Source: Noviherbaspirillum sedimenti (lineage in GTDB: Bacteria > Pseudomonadota > Gammaproteobacteria > Burkholderiales > Burkholderiaceae_D). From it: a stretch of DNA of 64,000 bases. The stretch's first letter is position 1; every line of letters starts with the position of its first letter. The translations under genes were made by a program, and so were the position numbers. Below are positions 1-10,344 of the stretch, in pieces. The notes below the pieces were generated by a model. That model saw only the letters and a program-made list of their open reading frames with translations, did no database searches and was not told where the DNA came from. Location of the stretch: contig NZ_QYUQ01000002.1 of assembly GCF_003590835.1 (NCBI RefSeq), positions 4,340,001 through 4,404,000 on the forward strand, in the 5' to 3' direction.

Positions 1-495
1 AGCATGAGTAAATCGGGCGTGTTTGCCCATTTTGGCTCGCGCGAGGAGTTGCAGATCGCCGTGGTCAAGCGCTACCACGATCAGTTCGAGCAAGAGATTT
101 TCTTTCCCAGCATGAAGCAGCCGCGCGGCTTGCCGCGCCTGCGCGCCCTGTTTTCCGCGTGGGTCAGGCGCGTCACGATAGAGATCGCCTCGGGCTGCAT
201 CTATATCAGCGGCGCGGTCGAATACGACGACCGTCCGGGTGCCATCCGGGAAGAGCTGGCGGCGATGGTGCGTACCTGGCAGGGCAGCCTGCGGCGTTGT
301 GTGCAGCAGGCGATCGACGAGGGCCATTTGCGCGCCGATACCGATCCTGACCAGATGGTGTTCGAAATGTATGGCCTGGTGCTGGCGCTGCACCATGATG
401 CCCGTTTCATCCAGCGTCCGGGCAGCGTGCAGCATGCGCAAACCGGTTTTGAACGACTGATCGAGAGCTATCAAACCACGAACAATAGCAATTAA
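1..495 (+). CDS. TetR-family transcriptional regulator, 5' truncated by window edge
   Basis: The reading frame is open from the first base. The visible protein begins inside the end of a TetR helix-turn-helix (SGVFAHFGSREELQ resembles the recognition helix and the following helix) and continues through a roughly 140-residue ligand-binding domain to the stop. The ATG at 4 is therefore not the true start, and about 40-50 N-terminal residues lie upstream of the window. It sits 15 bp before a beta-oxidation operon in the same direction, so by analogy with TetR-type fatty-acid regulators it probably represses that operon in response to an acyl-CoA. The family assignment is firm; the ligand and target are inferred from position. 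Confidence 0.85.
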   Translation, partial: SMSKSGVFAHFGSREELQIAVVKRYHDQFEQEIFFPSMKQPRGLPRLRALFSAWVRRVTIEIASGCIYISGAVEYDDRPGAIREELAAMVRTWQGSLRRCVQQAIDEGHLRADTDPDQMVFEMYGLVLALHHDARFIQRPGSVQHAQTGFERLIESYQTTNNSN

Positions 496-510
496 CCTCA
501 GGAGACCGTC

Positions 511-2301
<1,791 letters not shown>

Positions 2302-2323
2302 AGAACATAGAAAGGTTTAGTCC

Positions 2324-4723
2324 ATGTCCAATTTCATCGTCAAGAAAGTCGCCGTGCTCGGCGCCGGCGTGATGGGCGCGCAGATTGCCGCCCACTGCAT
2401 CAACGCCCGCGTGCCGGTCATCCTGTTCGACCTGCCGGCCAAGGAGGGGCCGAAAAACGGCATCGTCCTGAAAGCCATCGAGAACCTGAAAAAGCTCAGT
2501 CCGGCGCCGCTCGGCAACAAGGACGATGCCGTCCTGATCCAGGCCGCCAACTATGAGGAAAACCTCGACTTGCTGCAGGAGTGCGACCTGATCATCGAAG
2601 CGATCGCCGAGCGCATGGACTGGAAGCACGACCTGTACAAGAAAGTCGCGCCGCATATCGGCGCCAATACCATCTTCGCCTCCAACACGTCGGGCTTGTC
2701 GATCACGGCACTGTCCGATGGTTTCGATGCCGAACTCAAGGGGCGTTTCTGCGGCGTGCACTTCTTCAACCCGCCGCGCTACATGCACCTGGTCGAATTG
2801 ATCCCGACTGGCGCTACTGCGCCGCACATCCTCGACCAGCTCGAAGGCTTTCTCACCACCACGCTCGGCAAGGGCGTGGTGCGCGCGTTTGACACGCCCA
2901 ACTTCATCGCCAACCGGGTCGGCGTCTTCGGCATGCTGGCGACCATGATCGAGGCGGAAAAATACGGTCTTTCGTGCGATGTGGTGGATGACCTGACCGG
3001 TGCCAAGCTGGGCCGCGCCAAGTCCGGCACTTTCCGCACCGCCGACGTGGTGGGCCTGGATACCCTGGGCCACGTGATCCGCACCATGCAGGAGACGCTG
3101 AAAGAAGACCCGTTCTACGGCGCCTACGCGACGCCGCCGGTACTGGCCAAGCTGATCGAATCCGGCGCGCTGGGCCAGAAGACCGGCGCCGGCTTCTACA
3201 AGAAAGTGGGCAAGGATATCCTGCGCCTGGATGCTGCCAAGGGCGATTACGTGGCCGGCGGCGGCAAGGCGGATGAACTGATCGGCCGCATCCTGAAGGA
3301 AAAAGACCCGGTCAAGAAAATGCAAGCGCTGCGGGCATCGACCAACCCGCAGGGGCAATTCCTGTGGGCGATCTTCCGCGACGCTTTTCACTATATCGCG
3401 GTGCACCTGGAGTCAATCGCCGACAATGCGCGCGACATCGATTTCGCCATGCGCTGGGGCTTCGGCTGGAATGTCGGCCCGTTCGAGACCTGGCAGGCGT
3501 CCGGCTGGCAGCAGGTGGCCGCCTGGGTCAAGGAAGACATCGACGCCGGCAAGGCCTTGAGCAGCGCGCCGCTGCCGGCCTGGGTGTTCGAGGGTCCGGT
3601 GGCGCAAAATGCCGGCGTGCATACGCCGCAAGGTTCCTATTCGCCGAAGAAAAATGCCTGGGTGCCGCGTTCGGACTTGCCGGTGTACCGGCGTCAGGCT
3701 TTCCGCGCCCAGCTGGTCGGCGACAACGGTGCCAGCGGCAAGACCGCCGGCACCACCGTCTTCGAGGACGATGCGGTACGCATCTGGCACCAGGACGACG
3801 AGGTGCTGATCCTGTCCTTCAAGACCAAGATGCATGTAATCAGCCCGGAAGTGGTCGAAGGCATGAAGCGCGCGCTGGCTGAAGCGGAAAAAAACTACAA
3901 AGGCCTGGTGATCTGGCATGCCGACGCTGCCGAAGGCGGGCCGTTCTCGGCCGGCGCCGATCTGCAGGCGATGCTGCCGCTGTTCATGTCGGGCGGCGTC
4001 AAGGCCATCGAGCCGGAAGTCTCGCGCTTGCAGAATGCCCACATGGCGCTGAAATACGCCAACGTGCCGGTGGTGGCGGCGGTGGCCGGACTGGCGCTGG
4101 GCGGCGGTTGCGAATTGCTGCTGCATGCGGCAAAAAGGGTGGCCGCGCTGGAGTCCTATATCGGTCTGGTCGAGGTGGGCGTCGGCCTGATCCCGGCCGG
4201 CGGCGGCCTGAAGGAAATCGCCCTGCGCGCGGCGAAACAGGCGAAGGGCACCGATATTCTGCAATTCCTGAAAGAGACCTACATGCATGCGGCCACGGCA
4301 GCGGTGTCGAAGTCGGCGCTGGAAGCGCAGCAGCTGGGTTACCTCTCGGCCGACGATGTGATCGTCTTCAATCCCCATGAATTGCTGCACGTCGCCAAGG
4401 TGGAAGCGCGCGCCATGTACGACGCCGGCTACCGGCCGCCGCTGCGCGCGCCGTTCCCCGTGAGCGGCCGTTACGGCAGCGCCACCATCGGCGCGCAACT
4501 GCTCAACATGCGCGACGGCGGCTTCATCTCGGCGCATGACTACAAGCTGGGATCGATGATCGCCGATGTGGTCGCTGGCGGCGATATCGAGCCGGGCAGC
4601 CTGGTCAACGAGCAATGGCTGCTGGACCTGGAACGCAAGTACTTCATGGAGCTGCTCAACCATCCGAAGACGCAGGAACGGATCATGGGCATGATGCAGA
4701 CCGGCAAACCAGTGCGAAACTAA
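2324..4723 (+). CDS. fadN: FadN-type 3-hydroxyacyl-CoA dehydrogenase / enoyl-CoA hydratase
   Basis: A 799-residue bifunctional beta-oxidation enzyme. The dehydrogenase half comes first: a Rossmann motif GAGVMG at residues 13-18, catalytic His near residue 146 in GVHFFNPP, and a Glu soon after in ELIP. A crotonase-like hydratase domain follows in the last 300 residues, with the oxyanion-hole region SAGADLQAM and the glycine-rich GLALGGGCELL. This dehydrogenase-then-hydratase order is that of Bacillus FadN and its proteobacterial relatives; E. coli FadB has the opposite order. It lies 22 bp after fadE and 30 bp before the thiolase, so it is surely co-transcribed. It would hydrate enoyl-CoA and oxidise 3-hydroxyacyl-CoA with NAD+. 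Confidence 0.93.
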   Translation: MSNFIVKKVAVLGAGVMGAQIAAHCINARVPVILFDLPAKEGPKNGIVLKAIENLKKLSPAPLGNKDDAVLIQAANYEENLDLLQECDLIIEAIAERMDWKHDLYKKVAPHIGANTIFASNTSGLSITALSDGFDAELKGRFCGVHFFNPPRYMHLVELIPTGATAPHILDQLEGFLTTTLGKGVVRAFDTPNFIANRVGVFGMLATMIEAEKYGLSCDVVDDLTGAKLGRAKSGTFRTADVVGLDTLGHVIRTMQETLKEDPFYGAYATPPVLAKLIESGALGQKTGAGFYKKVGKDILRLDAAKGDYVAGGGKADELIGRILKEKDPVKKMQALRASTNPQGQFLWAIFRDAFHYIAVHLESIADNARDIDFAMRWGFGWNVGPFETWQASGWQQVAAWVKEDIDAGKALSSAPLPAWVFEGPVAQNAGVHTPQGSYSPKKNAWVPRSDLPVYRRQAFRAQLVGDNGASGKTAGTTVFEDDAVRIWHQDDEVLILSFKTKMHVISPEVVEGMKRALAEAEKNYKGLVIWHADAAEGGPFSAGADLQAMLPLFMSGGVKAIEPEVSRLQNAHMALKYANVPVVAAVAGLALGGGCELLLHAAKRVAALESYIGLVEVGVGLIPAGGGLKEIALRAAKQAKGTDILQFLKETYMHAATAAVSKSALEAQQLGYLSADDVIVFNPHELLHVAKVEARAMYDAGYRPPLRAPFPVSGRYGSATIGAQLLNMRDGGFISAHDYKLGSMIADVVAGGDIEPGSLVNEQWLLDLERKYFMELLNHPKTQERIMGMMQTGKPVRN

Positions 4724-4753
4724 AAAGCCAACACTTCAGAATAGAGGTTCAAG

Positions 4754-5950
4754 ATGACCAAACAAATTCAAGAAGTCTACATCGTCGCCGCCACCCGCAC
4801 CCCGGTCGGCAAAGCGCCGCGCGGCATGTTCAGGAACGTGCGCCCGGACGACCTGCTGGTGCATGCCATCCGCTCCGCCGTCGCCCAGGTGCCCAATCTC
4901 GATCCGCAACTGATCGAGGATGCGGTGATCGGCTGCGCCTTCCCGGAAGCCGAGCAGGGCCTGAACTTCGCGCGAATGGGCGTGCTGCTGGCCGGCTTGC
5001 CGAATACGGTGGGCGGCATCACCGTCAACCGCTACTGCGCTTCGGGTCTGTCGGCGATCGCGATCGCTGCCGACCGCATCCGCGTGGGGCAGGCCGACGT
5101 CATCATCGCCGGCGGCGCCGAATCGATGTCGATGGTGCCGATGATGGGCCACCATCCCTCGATGAACCCGCTGGTGCTGAAGGACGAGAATATCGGCATG
5201 GCCTACGGCATGGGTATCACCGCCGAAAAAGTCGCGCAGCAATGGAAAGTTTCGCGCGAAGCGCAGGATGAATTCGCCCTGAATTCCCACAGGAAGGCAA
5301 TCGCGGCGCAGCAAGGCGGCGAGTTCGGTGACGAGACCACGGCGTTCGAGATCGTCGAAAAATTCCCCAACCTGGCCAGCGGCCAGATCGACGTGAAGAC
5401 CCGTACTGCCGGCCAGGATGAAGGCCCGCGCGCCGACAGCAGCATCGAAGCCTTGGCGAAGTTGAAGCCCGTGTTTGCCGCCAAGGGCTCGGTCACCGCC
5501 GGCAACAGTTCGCAAATGTCGGACGGCGCCGGCGCCCTGATCCTGGTCAGTGAAAAAATCCTCAAGCAGTTCAACCTGACGCCGCTGGCGAAGTTCAGCT
5601 CGTTCGCCATCCGTGGCGTGCCGCCGGAAATCATGGGCATCGGCCCGAAGGAAGCGGTGCCGCTGGCGCTGCGCGCGGCCGGCATCACCCAGGACCAGCT
5701 CGACTGGATTGAATTGAACGAAGCCTTTGCCGCGCAGGCGCTGGCAGTCATAGGCGACCTGCAGCTCGACCCCTCCAAGGTCAATCCGCTGGGCGGCGCG
5801 ATTGCCCTCGGCCATCCGCTCGGCGCTACCGGCGCCATCCGCGCCGCCACCGTGGTACATGGCTTGCGTCGCCGTAACCTGAAGTACGGCATGGTCACCA
5901 TGTGCGTTGGCACCGGCATGGGTGCGGCTGGCGTGTTCGAGCGGGTTTGA
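4754..5950 (+). CDS. fadA: Acetyl-CoA acyltransferase (3-ketoacyl-CoA thiolase)
   Basis: A 398-residue thiolase of normal family length, releasing acetyl-CoA from 3-ketoacyl-CoA. All catalytic elements are visible: the nucleophilic Cys near residue 95 in NRYCASGLS, the His of GGAIALGHPLGATG, and the second Cys of MCVGTGMGAAG near the C-terminus. It follows fadN by 30 bp with an AGAGG ribosome site. The C-terminal stretch (ATVVHGLRRR, then GVFERV) is matched by a decayed fragment near 51,642-51,699, described separately. Function is confident; preference for long chains rather than acetoacetyl-CoA is inferred from the operon. Confidence 0.94.
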   Translation: MTKQIQEVYIVAATRTPVGKAPRGMFRNVRPDDLLVHAIRSAVAQVPNLDPQLIEDAVIGCAFPEAEQGLNFARMGVLLAGLPNTVGGITVNRYCASGLSAIAIAADRIRVGQADVIIAGGAESMSMVPMMGHHPSMNPLVLKDENIGMAYGMGITAEKVAQQWKVSREAQDEFALNSHRKAIAAQQGGEFGDETTAFEIVEKFPNLASGQIDVKTRTAGQDEGPRADSSIEALAKLKPVFAAKGSVTAGNSSQMSDGAGALILVSEKILKQFNLTPLAKFSSFAIRGVPPEIMGIGPKEAVPLALRAAGITQDQLDWIELNEAFAAQALAVIGDLQLDPSKVNPLGGAIALGHPLGATGAIRAATVVHGLRRRNLKYGMVTMCVGTGMGAAGVFERV

Positions 5951-5954
5951 TGCC

Positions 5955-6725
5955 ATGGAAATCTTAAGCAGCAATGCCGATGGCGTCTTCACCATCCAGT
6001 TCAACCGCCCGAATAAAAAGAATGCATTCACGGCCGCGATGTACCAGGCCATGAGCGATGCCATGCACGAAGCGGAGCGCGACGCGTCTGTGCGCGTGAT
6101 CCTCTTTACGGGCAATGCGGATGCATTCACCGCCGGCAACGACCTGGAAGATTTCGTGAATGATCCGCCCATGAGCCCGGACGCCCCGGTATTCCGCTTC
6201 ATGCAGGCGGTGAGCGACGCCGCCAAGCCGCTGGTGGCCGCCGTGGCGGGCAATGCCGTCGGCATCGGCACCACGCTGCTGCTGCATTGCGAACTGGTGT
6301 ATGCCGCCGAAAATGCCAAGTTCGCGCTGCCGTTTTCCAAGCTGGGCCTGTGTCCCGAATTTGCCGCCAGCTTCTTGCTGCCGCAACTGGCTGGCTACCA
6401 GCGCGCAGCGGAAGCGCTGCTGCTGGGTGATGCCTTTGGCGCCGAGCAAGCGTATGACATGGGACTGGTCAGCCGGGTATTGCCGAAGGATGAGCTGTTT
6501 GCGTTCACGCAGGCGCAGGCTGCCAAGCTGGCGGCCTTGCCTGCGGCATCGGTACGCACCACCAAGCGCTTGATGAAGGCGCAGCAGCAGGCGGCGGTTG
6601 CGGCGCAGATGGCAGAAGAAATTCGCAATTTTGCCGCCATGCTACCCGCGCCGGCAGCCCGGGAAGCCGTATCGGCATTCCTGGAAAAGAGAAAGCCGGA
6701 TTTCAGCAATCTTCCGCAGGAGTGA
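5955..6725 (+). CDS. Enoyl-CoA hydratase/isomerase family protein
   Basis: A 256-residue crotonase-fold protein. FNRPNKKNAF near the start and FTAGNDLEDF are the family's CoA-binding and oxyanion-hole segments; GNAVGIGTTLLLHCE is the second oxyanion-hole region. The ATG at 5955 lies 4 bp after the thiolase stop; a longer in-frame start at 5907 would overlap the thiolase and add non-homologous residues, so I reject it. As a monofunctional hydratase in an operon that already encodes a hydratase domain, it may act as a delta3-delta2 isomerase or on particular substrates; the sequence does not decide this. It is the last gene before the IS insertion. Confidence 0.88.
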   Translation: MEILSSNADGVFTIQFNRPNKKNAFTAAMYQAMSDAMHEAERDASVRVILFTGNADAFTAGNDLEDFVNDPPMSPDAPVFRFMQAVSDAAKPLVAAVAGNAVGIGTTLLLHCELVYAAENAKFALPFSKLGLCPEFAASFLLPQLAGYQRAAEALLLGDAFGAEQAYDMGLVSRVLPKDELFAFTQAQAAKLAALPAASVRTTKRLMKAQQQAAVAAQMAEEIRNFAAMLPAPAAREAVSAFLEKRKPDFSNLPQE

Positions 6726-6750
6726 TCCTGACAAGGCGGCAGGCCGTAAA

Positions 6751-6790
6751 GTGACACATAAGTTGGGATTATTGTCACATAAGGTGAGAT
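6751..6790 (+). repeat. Imperfect 19-bp direct repeat pair
   Basis: Two copies, 6751-6769 (GTGACACATAAGTTGGGAT) and 6772-6790 (TTGTCACATAAGGTGAGAT), stand 2 bp apart between the enoyl-CoA hydratase gene and the IS630 end. Closely spaced, related short repeats with a TGTCAC core resemble the multiple terminal repeats of IS21-type elements, so this could be the remnant of an older IS end. That identity is a guess; the repeat itself is plainly visible. Confidence 0.5.
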
Positions 6791-6803
6791 TTTTGCCAGA
6801 CTA

Positions 6804-7907
6804 GTGGACTGTAACATTTAAAAACGAAGTATACTCATGCTCATGGAGGGCATGATGATACTCACCAAAAGCGAACGCATGGAGCTCCAACAACAGGTCA
6901 GTGCGAGGAATGGACGGGCAGATACTGCACGTCGCGCCCGGCTGATTTTGCTGCTGGCCGATGGCCATACCTGGGCCGATATCCGCGCCAAGCTCGATTG
7001 CAGCGACAGCTTCATTGATCTCTGGAGCAAGCGTTTTTCCGCAGACCGGCTTGCCGGACTGTTTTCGCGCCATGCCGGGCGGGAACGCTACAAGGTCACC
7101 GACCGCATCGAGGCACGCGTACTGGCCCGAACCACGAAACACAAACCGGCCGATGGTTCGACGCACTGGTCGACACGCAAGCTGGCTGCCGAACTGGGCG
7201 GGGGGATTTCGCACATGGCGGTCGCGCGCATTTGGACCAAGCATGGCATCAAGCCGCATCGCCTCGAAGGCTATCTCGCCTCCAACGATCCCGACTTTGA
7301 AACCAAGGCCGCCGATGTGATTGGCCTCTACATGAATCCGCCCCAGCACGCGGCCGTGTTTTGCGTGGACGAAAAAACTGCGATCCAGGCGCTGGATCGG
7401 AAAGACCCAGTGCTGCCGTTGTCGCCCGGACGCGCCGAACGCCATGGATTCGAATACTACCGGCACGGCACGCTGTCGTTGTATGCCGCCTTCAACACCA
7501 GGACTGGCGAGGTGCTGGGCAAGACCGCTGTGCGACACACCTCGGCTGAGTTCGTGGCCTTCCTCACAGACATCGTCGCCAACCAACCCAAGGGCAAAGA
7601 AATCCACGTCATCGCCGACAATCTCTCCGCGCACAAAACCAAGCTCGTCGCGGCATTTCTGGAGGCGCATCCCACGGTGCATATGCATTTCACTCCTACA
7701 TATTCATCCTGGCTGAATCAGGTCGAACTGTGGTTTGCAAAAATCGAACGCGACGTCATTGCGCGGGGCGTTTTCACATCGCTGACGGATCTCAAGAGAA
7801 AACTCATGCGTTACATCCGTCACTACAACACCCAGCCAAAGCCAGTGAAGTGGAAGTACTTCGATCCAAGCAAGCGAATCACTCCCGAATCAATTGTTAC
7901 AGTCCAC
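6804..7907 (+). mobile_element. IS630-family insertion sequence, apparently intact
   Basis: The 16-bp sequence CTAGTGGACTGTAACA at 6801-6816 is the exact reverse complement of 7895-7910. IS630 elements insert at TA and duplicate it, so the CTAG at each end is read as target: C, TA, element, TA, G. This makes the element itself about 1104 bp (6804-7907) with 13-bp perfect inner inverted repeats and one transposase gene. It lies between the fad operon and tetronate cluster A. Perfect ends, TA duplication and an unbroken ORF suggest a recent insertion. Confidence 0.93.
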
Positions 7908-7910
7908 TAG
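6837..7910 (+). CDS. IS630-family transposase
   Basis: A 357-residue transposase in a single frame. An N-terminal helix-turn-helix (ARRARLILLLADGHTWADI) and a winged-helix-like middle precede a DDE catalytic domain. The acidic residues are visible as Asp in FCVDEKTA, Asp in HVIADNLSAHK and Glu in SSWLNQVELWF, the usual IS630/Tc1-like pattern. Further in-frame ATGs at 6843, 6852 and 6855 exist; GGAGGG at 6845-6850 could serve 6855, so the start may be up to 18 bp downstream. The stop codon TAG at 7908-7910 is made of the duplicated TA plus the flanking G, so it lies outside the element proper. Confidence 0.92.
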   Translation: MLMEGMMILTKSERMELQQQVSARNGRADTARRARLILLLADGHTWADIRAKLDCSDSFIDLWSKRFSADRLAGLFSRHAGRERYKVTDRIEARVLARTTKHKPADGSTHWSTRKLAAELGGGISHMAVARIWTKHGIKPHRLEGYLASNDPDFETKAADVIGLYMNPPQHAAVFCVDEKTAIQALDRKDPVLPLSPGRAERHGFEYYRHGTLSLYAAFNTRTGEVLGKTAVRHTSAEFVAFLTDIVANQPKGKEIHVIADNLSAHKTKLVAAFLEAHPTVHMHFTPTYSSWLNQVELWFAKIERDVIARGVFTSLTDLKRKLMRYIRHYNTQPKPVKWKYFDPSKRITPESIVTVH

Positions 7911-7935
7911 TTGAGACTGGAGTGGTTCTCCTTTA

Positions 7936-8748
7936 TCACTTGGCGTCTGCATCTTCACCTAGTGCAGACACCAGGTGGCGGGCCAGTTCTCCGCCATCGC
8001 CTCGCCAGAACTCGCGATCAGCCAGGCGGACACGCTGCGCAGCTTGTTCCATGTGTTCTCGGGCGGCTGCGCGGGCCAGTTCCGGATCGCCCGCCACAAT
8101 CGCATTCACGATTTTTTCATGCTCGGCCTGTACCTGGCGCGCGAAATCTTTTCTTCTGGCTTCGTTGGCGCGGGTGACCTTGACCGCCGACTGGATCGTT
8201 TGCGCGAACATGTCGACGAAGCGGACCCAATAGGGATTCCCTGTTGCCATCGCTATCGACTGGTGAAATTTCGCGTCTTCCGCCACGCCGTCTGAACCGC
8301 CAGCTACTGCTTCTTCGATGCGCCGCAACGCGTATTCGATATCGGCAAGCTGTCCCGGACTGCGACGGACTGCAGCAAGCGCGGCCGTCTCGGCTTCTAT
8401 CCCGCGACGTACCTCGATCACATTCAATAGAGATTGAATCGACTGTTCAGTGAGACGGTCGGTCCTCAAGGCATGCGCTGCTTCGGCGCTGCGCACGAAG
8501 GCGCCGCTTCCCTTGCGGGTTTCCAATATGCCTTCCGCTTTCAATGTCGCGATCGCCTCCCGAACCACGGTGCGGCTGACCCCGAAATGCAGCGCCATGG
8601 CTTGCTCGGACGGCAGGCGCGCGCCCGGCGCGAGATCTTCCAGGCGGATTTTGTTTAACAGCTGTTCGGCTACCCGGGAACCGAGCGTGCCGGTGGTGAA
8701 GCTGTTATCCGGGGAAGTCTTCAAATTGAACGGGTTTGTCTGATCCAT
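7936..8748 (-). CDS. GntR/FadR-family regulator of tetronate cluster A
   Basis: A 270-residue regulator. The N-terminal winged helix-turn-helix covers roughly residues 22-90 (LPSEQAMALHFGVSRTVVRE, then a KGSGAFV wing), and an all-helical FCD ligand-binding domain with conserved Asp/His positions (AKFHQSIAMATGNP) follows. It is transcribed divergently from the MFS transporter of cluster A, and the shared 216-bp intergenic region has dyads and repeated ATACA motifs. By position it should control import and breakdown of a tetronate, probably as a repressor relieved by substrate. It is a paralogue of the GntR protein of cluster B (23444-24217). Its 3' end lies 26 bp from the IS630 right end. Confidence 0.9.
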   Translation of the reverse strand: MDQTNPFNLKTSPDNSFTTGTLGSRVAEQLLNKIRLEDLAPGARLPSEQAMALHFGVSRTVVREAIATLKAEGILETRKGSGAFVRSAEAAHALRTDRLTEQSIQSLLNVIEVRRGIEAETAALAAVRRSPGQLADIEYALRRIEEAVAGGSDGVAEDAKFHQSIAMATGNPYWVRFVDMFAQTIQSAVKVTRANEARRKDFARQVQAEHEKIVNAIVAGDPELARAAAREHMEQAAQRVRLADREFWRGDGGELARHLVSALGEDADAK

Positions 8749-8840
8749 CGTCTTTCCTTTCTCAGTGAATCAACCCACGCAATGGAGGGAATTCACCTAG
8801 CTGTCTAATAACTATACAGCATTAATCCTAAAGATATATC

Positions 8841-8869
8841 TTGACATACAGGATTCGCATATCTATCAT
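8841..8869 (+). promoter_or_regulatory. Sigma-70 promoter of the cluster A operon, with operator-like dyad
   Basis: A perfect -35 (TTGACA, 8841-8846) and a -10 (TATCAT, 8864-8869) are 17 bp apart, about 95 bp upstream of the MFS gene. A perfect 12-bp palindrome AAGATATATCTT (8831-8842) overlaps the -35. Several ATACA motifs lie around the -10 and downstream to about 8900. These are plausible GntR sites; which of them is bound cannot be told from sequence. Confidence 0.65.
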
Positions 8870-8964
8870 ACAAATATACATCTTTCATACAGCTTAGTGA
8901 AGCATCCAATAATAAAGCTCTTGTAAGGCTGCATCCTTTCAAAAAGCCAACATACGGAGACAGT

Positions 8965-10296
8965 ATGACAACCAGTACCACGCAGACCGCCGGATCTGCA
9001 AAGTTCGTATCCTCATCGGCTGTCGGTATTGACGAAGCATCAACTTATCGCAAAGTCACCTGGCGCCTGATTCCCTTTTTGATGTTGTGTTACGTCGTCG
9101 CCTATCTCGACCGGGTAAACGTCGGTTTTGCCAAGCTGCAGATGCTGAACGACTTGAAGTTCAGCGAAACCGTGTTCGGACTCGGTGCCGGCGTGTTCTT
9201 TCTCGGCTATTTCCTGTTCGAGGTGCCCAGTAACGTGATCCTGCATCGGGTCGGCGCGAGAGTGTGGATCGCCCGCATCATGATCACCTGGGCCGTCATC
9301 TCCGGCGCGTTCATGTTCGTCACTACGCCGACCATGTTCTACATCATGCGATTTCTGCTCGGGATCGCCGAAGCCGGCTTCTTCCCCGGGATTATCCTGT
9401 ACCTCACCTATTGGTACCCGGCGGAGCGCCGCGCACGGATCGTCACTACCTTCATGACCGCGATCCCCGTGTCGGGAGTGTTCGGCGGTCCCCTGTCTGG
9501 CTGGATCATGGAATCGTTCGCCGGCGTCAACGGCTTGTCCGGCTGGCAGTGGATGTTCGTGCTGGAAGCGGTACCGGCCGTTGTGATGGGTCTTGCGGTG
9601 CTGCTGTACCTGGATAACGGCATCCGTTCGGCCAAGTGGTTGAGCGAGGATGAAAAACGCTTGCTCGAAGAGCGCATCGCACATGATGCCAAAGGCAAGA
9701 TCGAACATCAGTCGATCGGCGCGGTATTTGCCGATCGCCGGGTATGGTTGATGTCCCTGATCTACTTTTGCTGCGTCATGGGCCAATACGGTCTGACGTT
9801 CTGGATGCCCAGTTTGATCAAGGCGGCCGGCATCAAGGGTGTGCTCAACATAGGGTTGTTCACCGCCATTCCTTATAGCGCAGCAATCATTGCAATGCTG
9901 TTGCTCGGACGCAGCGCGGACCACAAGCGCGAACGCCGCTGGCACCTTGCCATTCCGATGTTGCTGGGTGCGGTCGGCCTGGTAGGCAGCGCGCTGGCGG
10001 GAACCAATACCGGGATTGCCATCGCCTTTCTTACCTTGGCCGCAGCCGGCGTGGTCGCGTCCGCACCATTGTTCTGGAGTTTGCCGACCGCGTTCCTGGG
10101 CGGCGCGGCGGCGGCGGCGGGCATTGCCGCCATCAATTCGGTCGGCAATCTGGCCGGCTTCGCCAGTCCGTATCTGATCGGTTGGCTCAAAGACCTGACG
10201 CAAAGCACAAACATCGGCATGTATGTACTGGCCGGCGTTCTTGTGGCCGGCTCGCTGGTTGTACTCAGCATACCGGCGCGCCTGGTCAATCGCTGA
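8965..10296 (+). CDS. MFS transporter, anion:cation symporter type (probable tetronate importer)
   Basis: A 443-residue membrane protein with about 12 hydrophobic segments. RKVTWRLIPFLMLCYVVAYL followed by DRVNVGFAKL near the N-terminus is characteristic of the ACS branch of MFS (glucarate, phthalate and tartrate carriers). A cytoplasmic loop rich in charged residues (LSEDEKRLLEERIAHD) falls between helices 6 and 7. It is the first gene after the cluster A promoter and is followed by threonate/erythronate catabolic genes, so the likely substrate is a C4 sugar acid imported by proton symport. The family is sure; the substrate is inferred from context. Confidence 0.88.
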   Translation: MTTSTTQTAGSAKFVSSSAVGIDEASTYRKVTWRLIPFLMLCYVVAYLDRVNVGFAKLQMLNDLKFSETVFGLGAGVFFLGYFLFEVPSNVILHRVGARVWIARIMITWAVISGAFMFVTTPTMFYIMRFLLGIAEAGFFPGIILYLTYWYPAERRARIVTTFMTAIPVSGVFGGPLSGWIMESFAGVNGLSGWQWMFVLEAVPAVVMGLAVLLYLDNGIRSAKWLSEDEKRLLEERIAHDAKGKIEHQSIGAVFADRRVWLMSLIYFCCVMGQYGLTFWMPSLIKAAGIKGVLNIGLFTAIPYSAAIIAMLLLGRSADHKRERRWHLAIPMLLGAVGLVGSALAGTNTGIAIAFLTLAAAGVVASAPLFWSLPTAFLGGAAAAAGIAAINSVGNLAGFASPYLIGWLKDLTQSTNIGMYVLAGVLVAGSLVVLSIPARLVNR

Positions 10297-10344
10297 ATCA
10301 GGCCTGGCGCGCCAGTCATCAATCTTCATTCAAGGAGCAATCAA

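Noticed and set aside
6751..6790. Possible CRISPR repeat
   Set aside because: There are only two imperfect copies with a 2-bp gap and no spacers.
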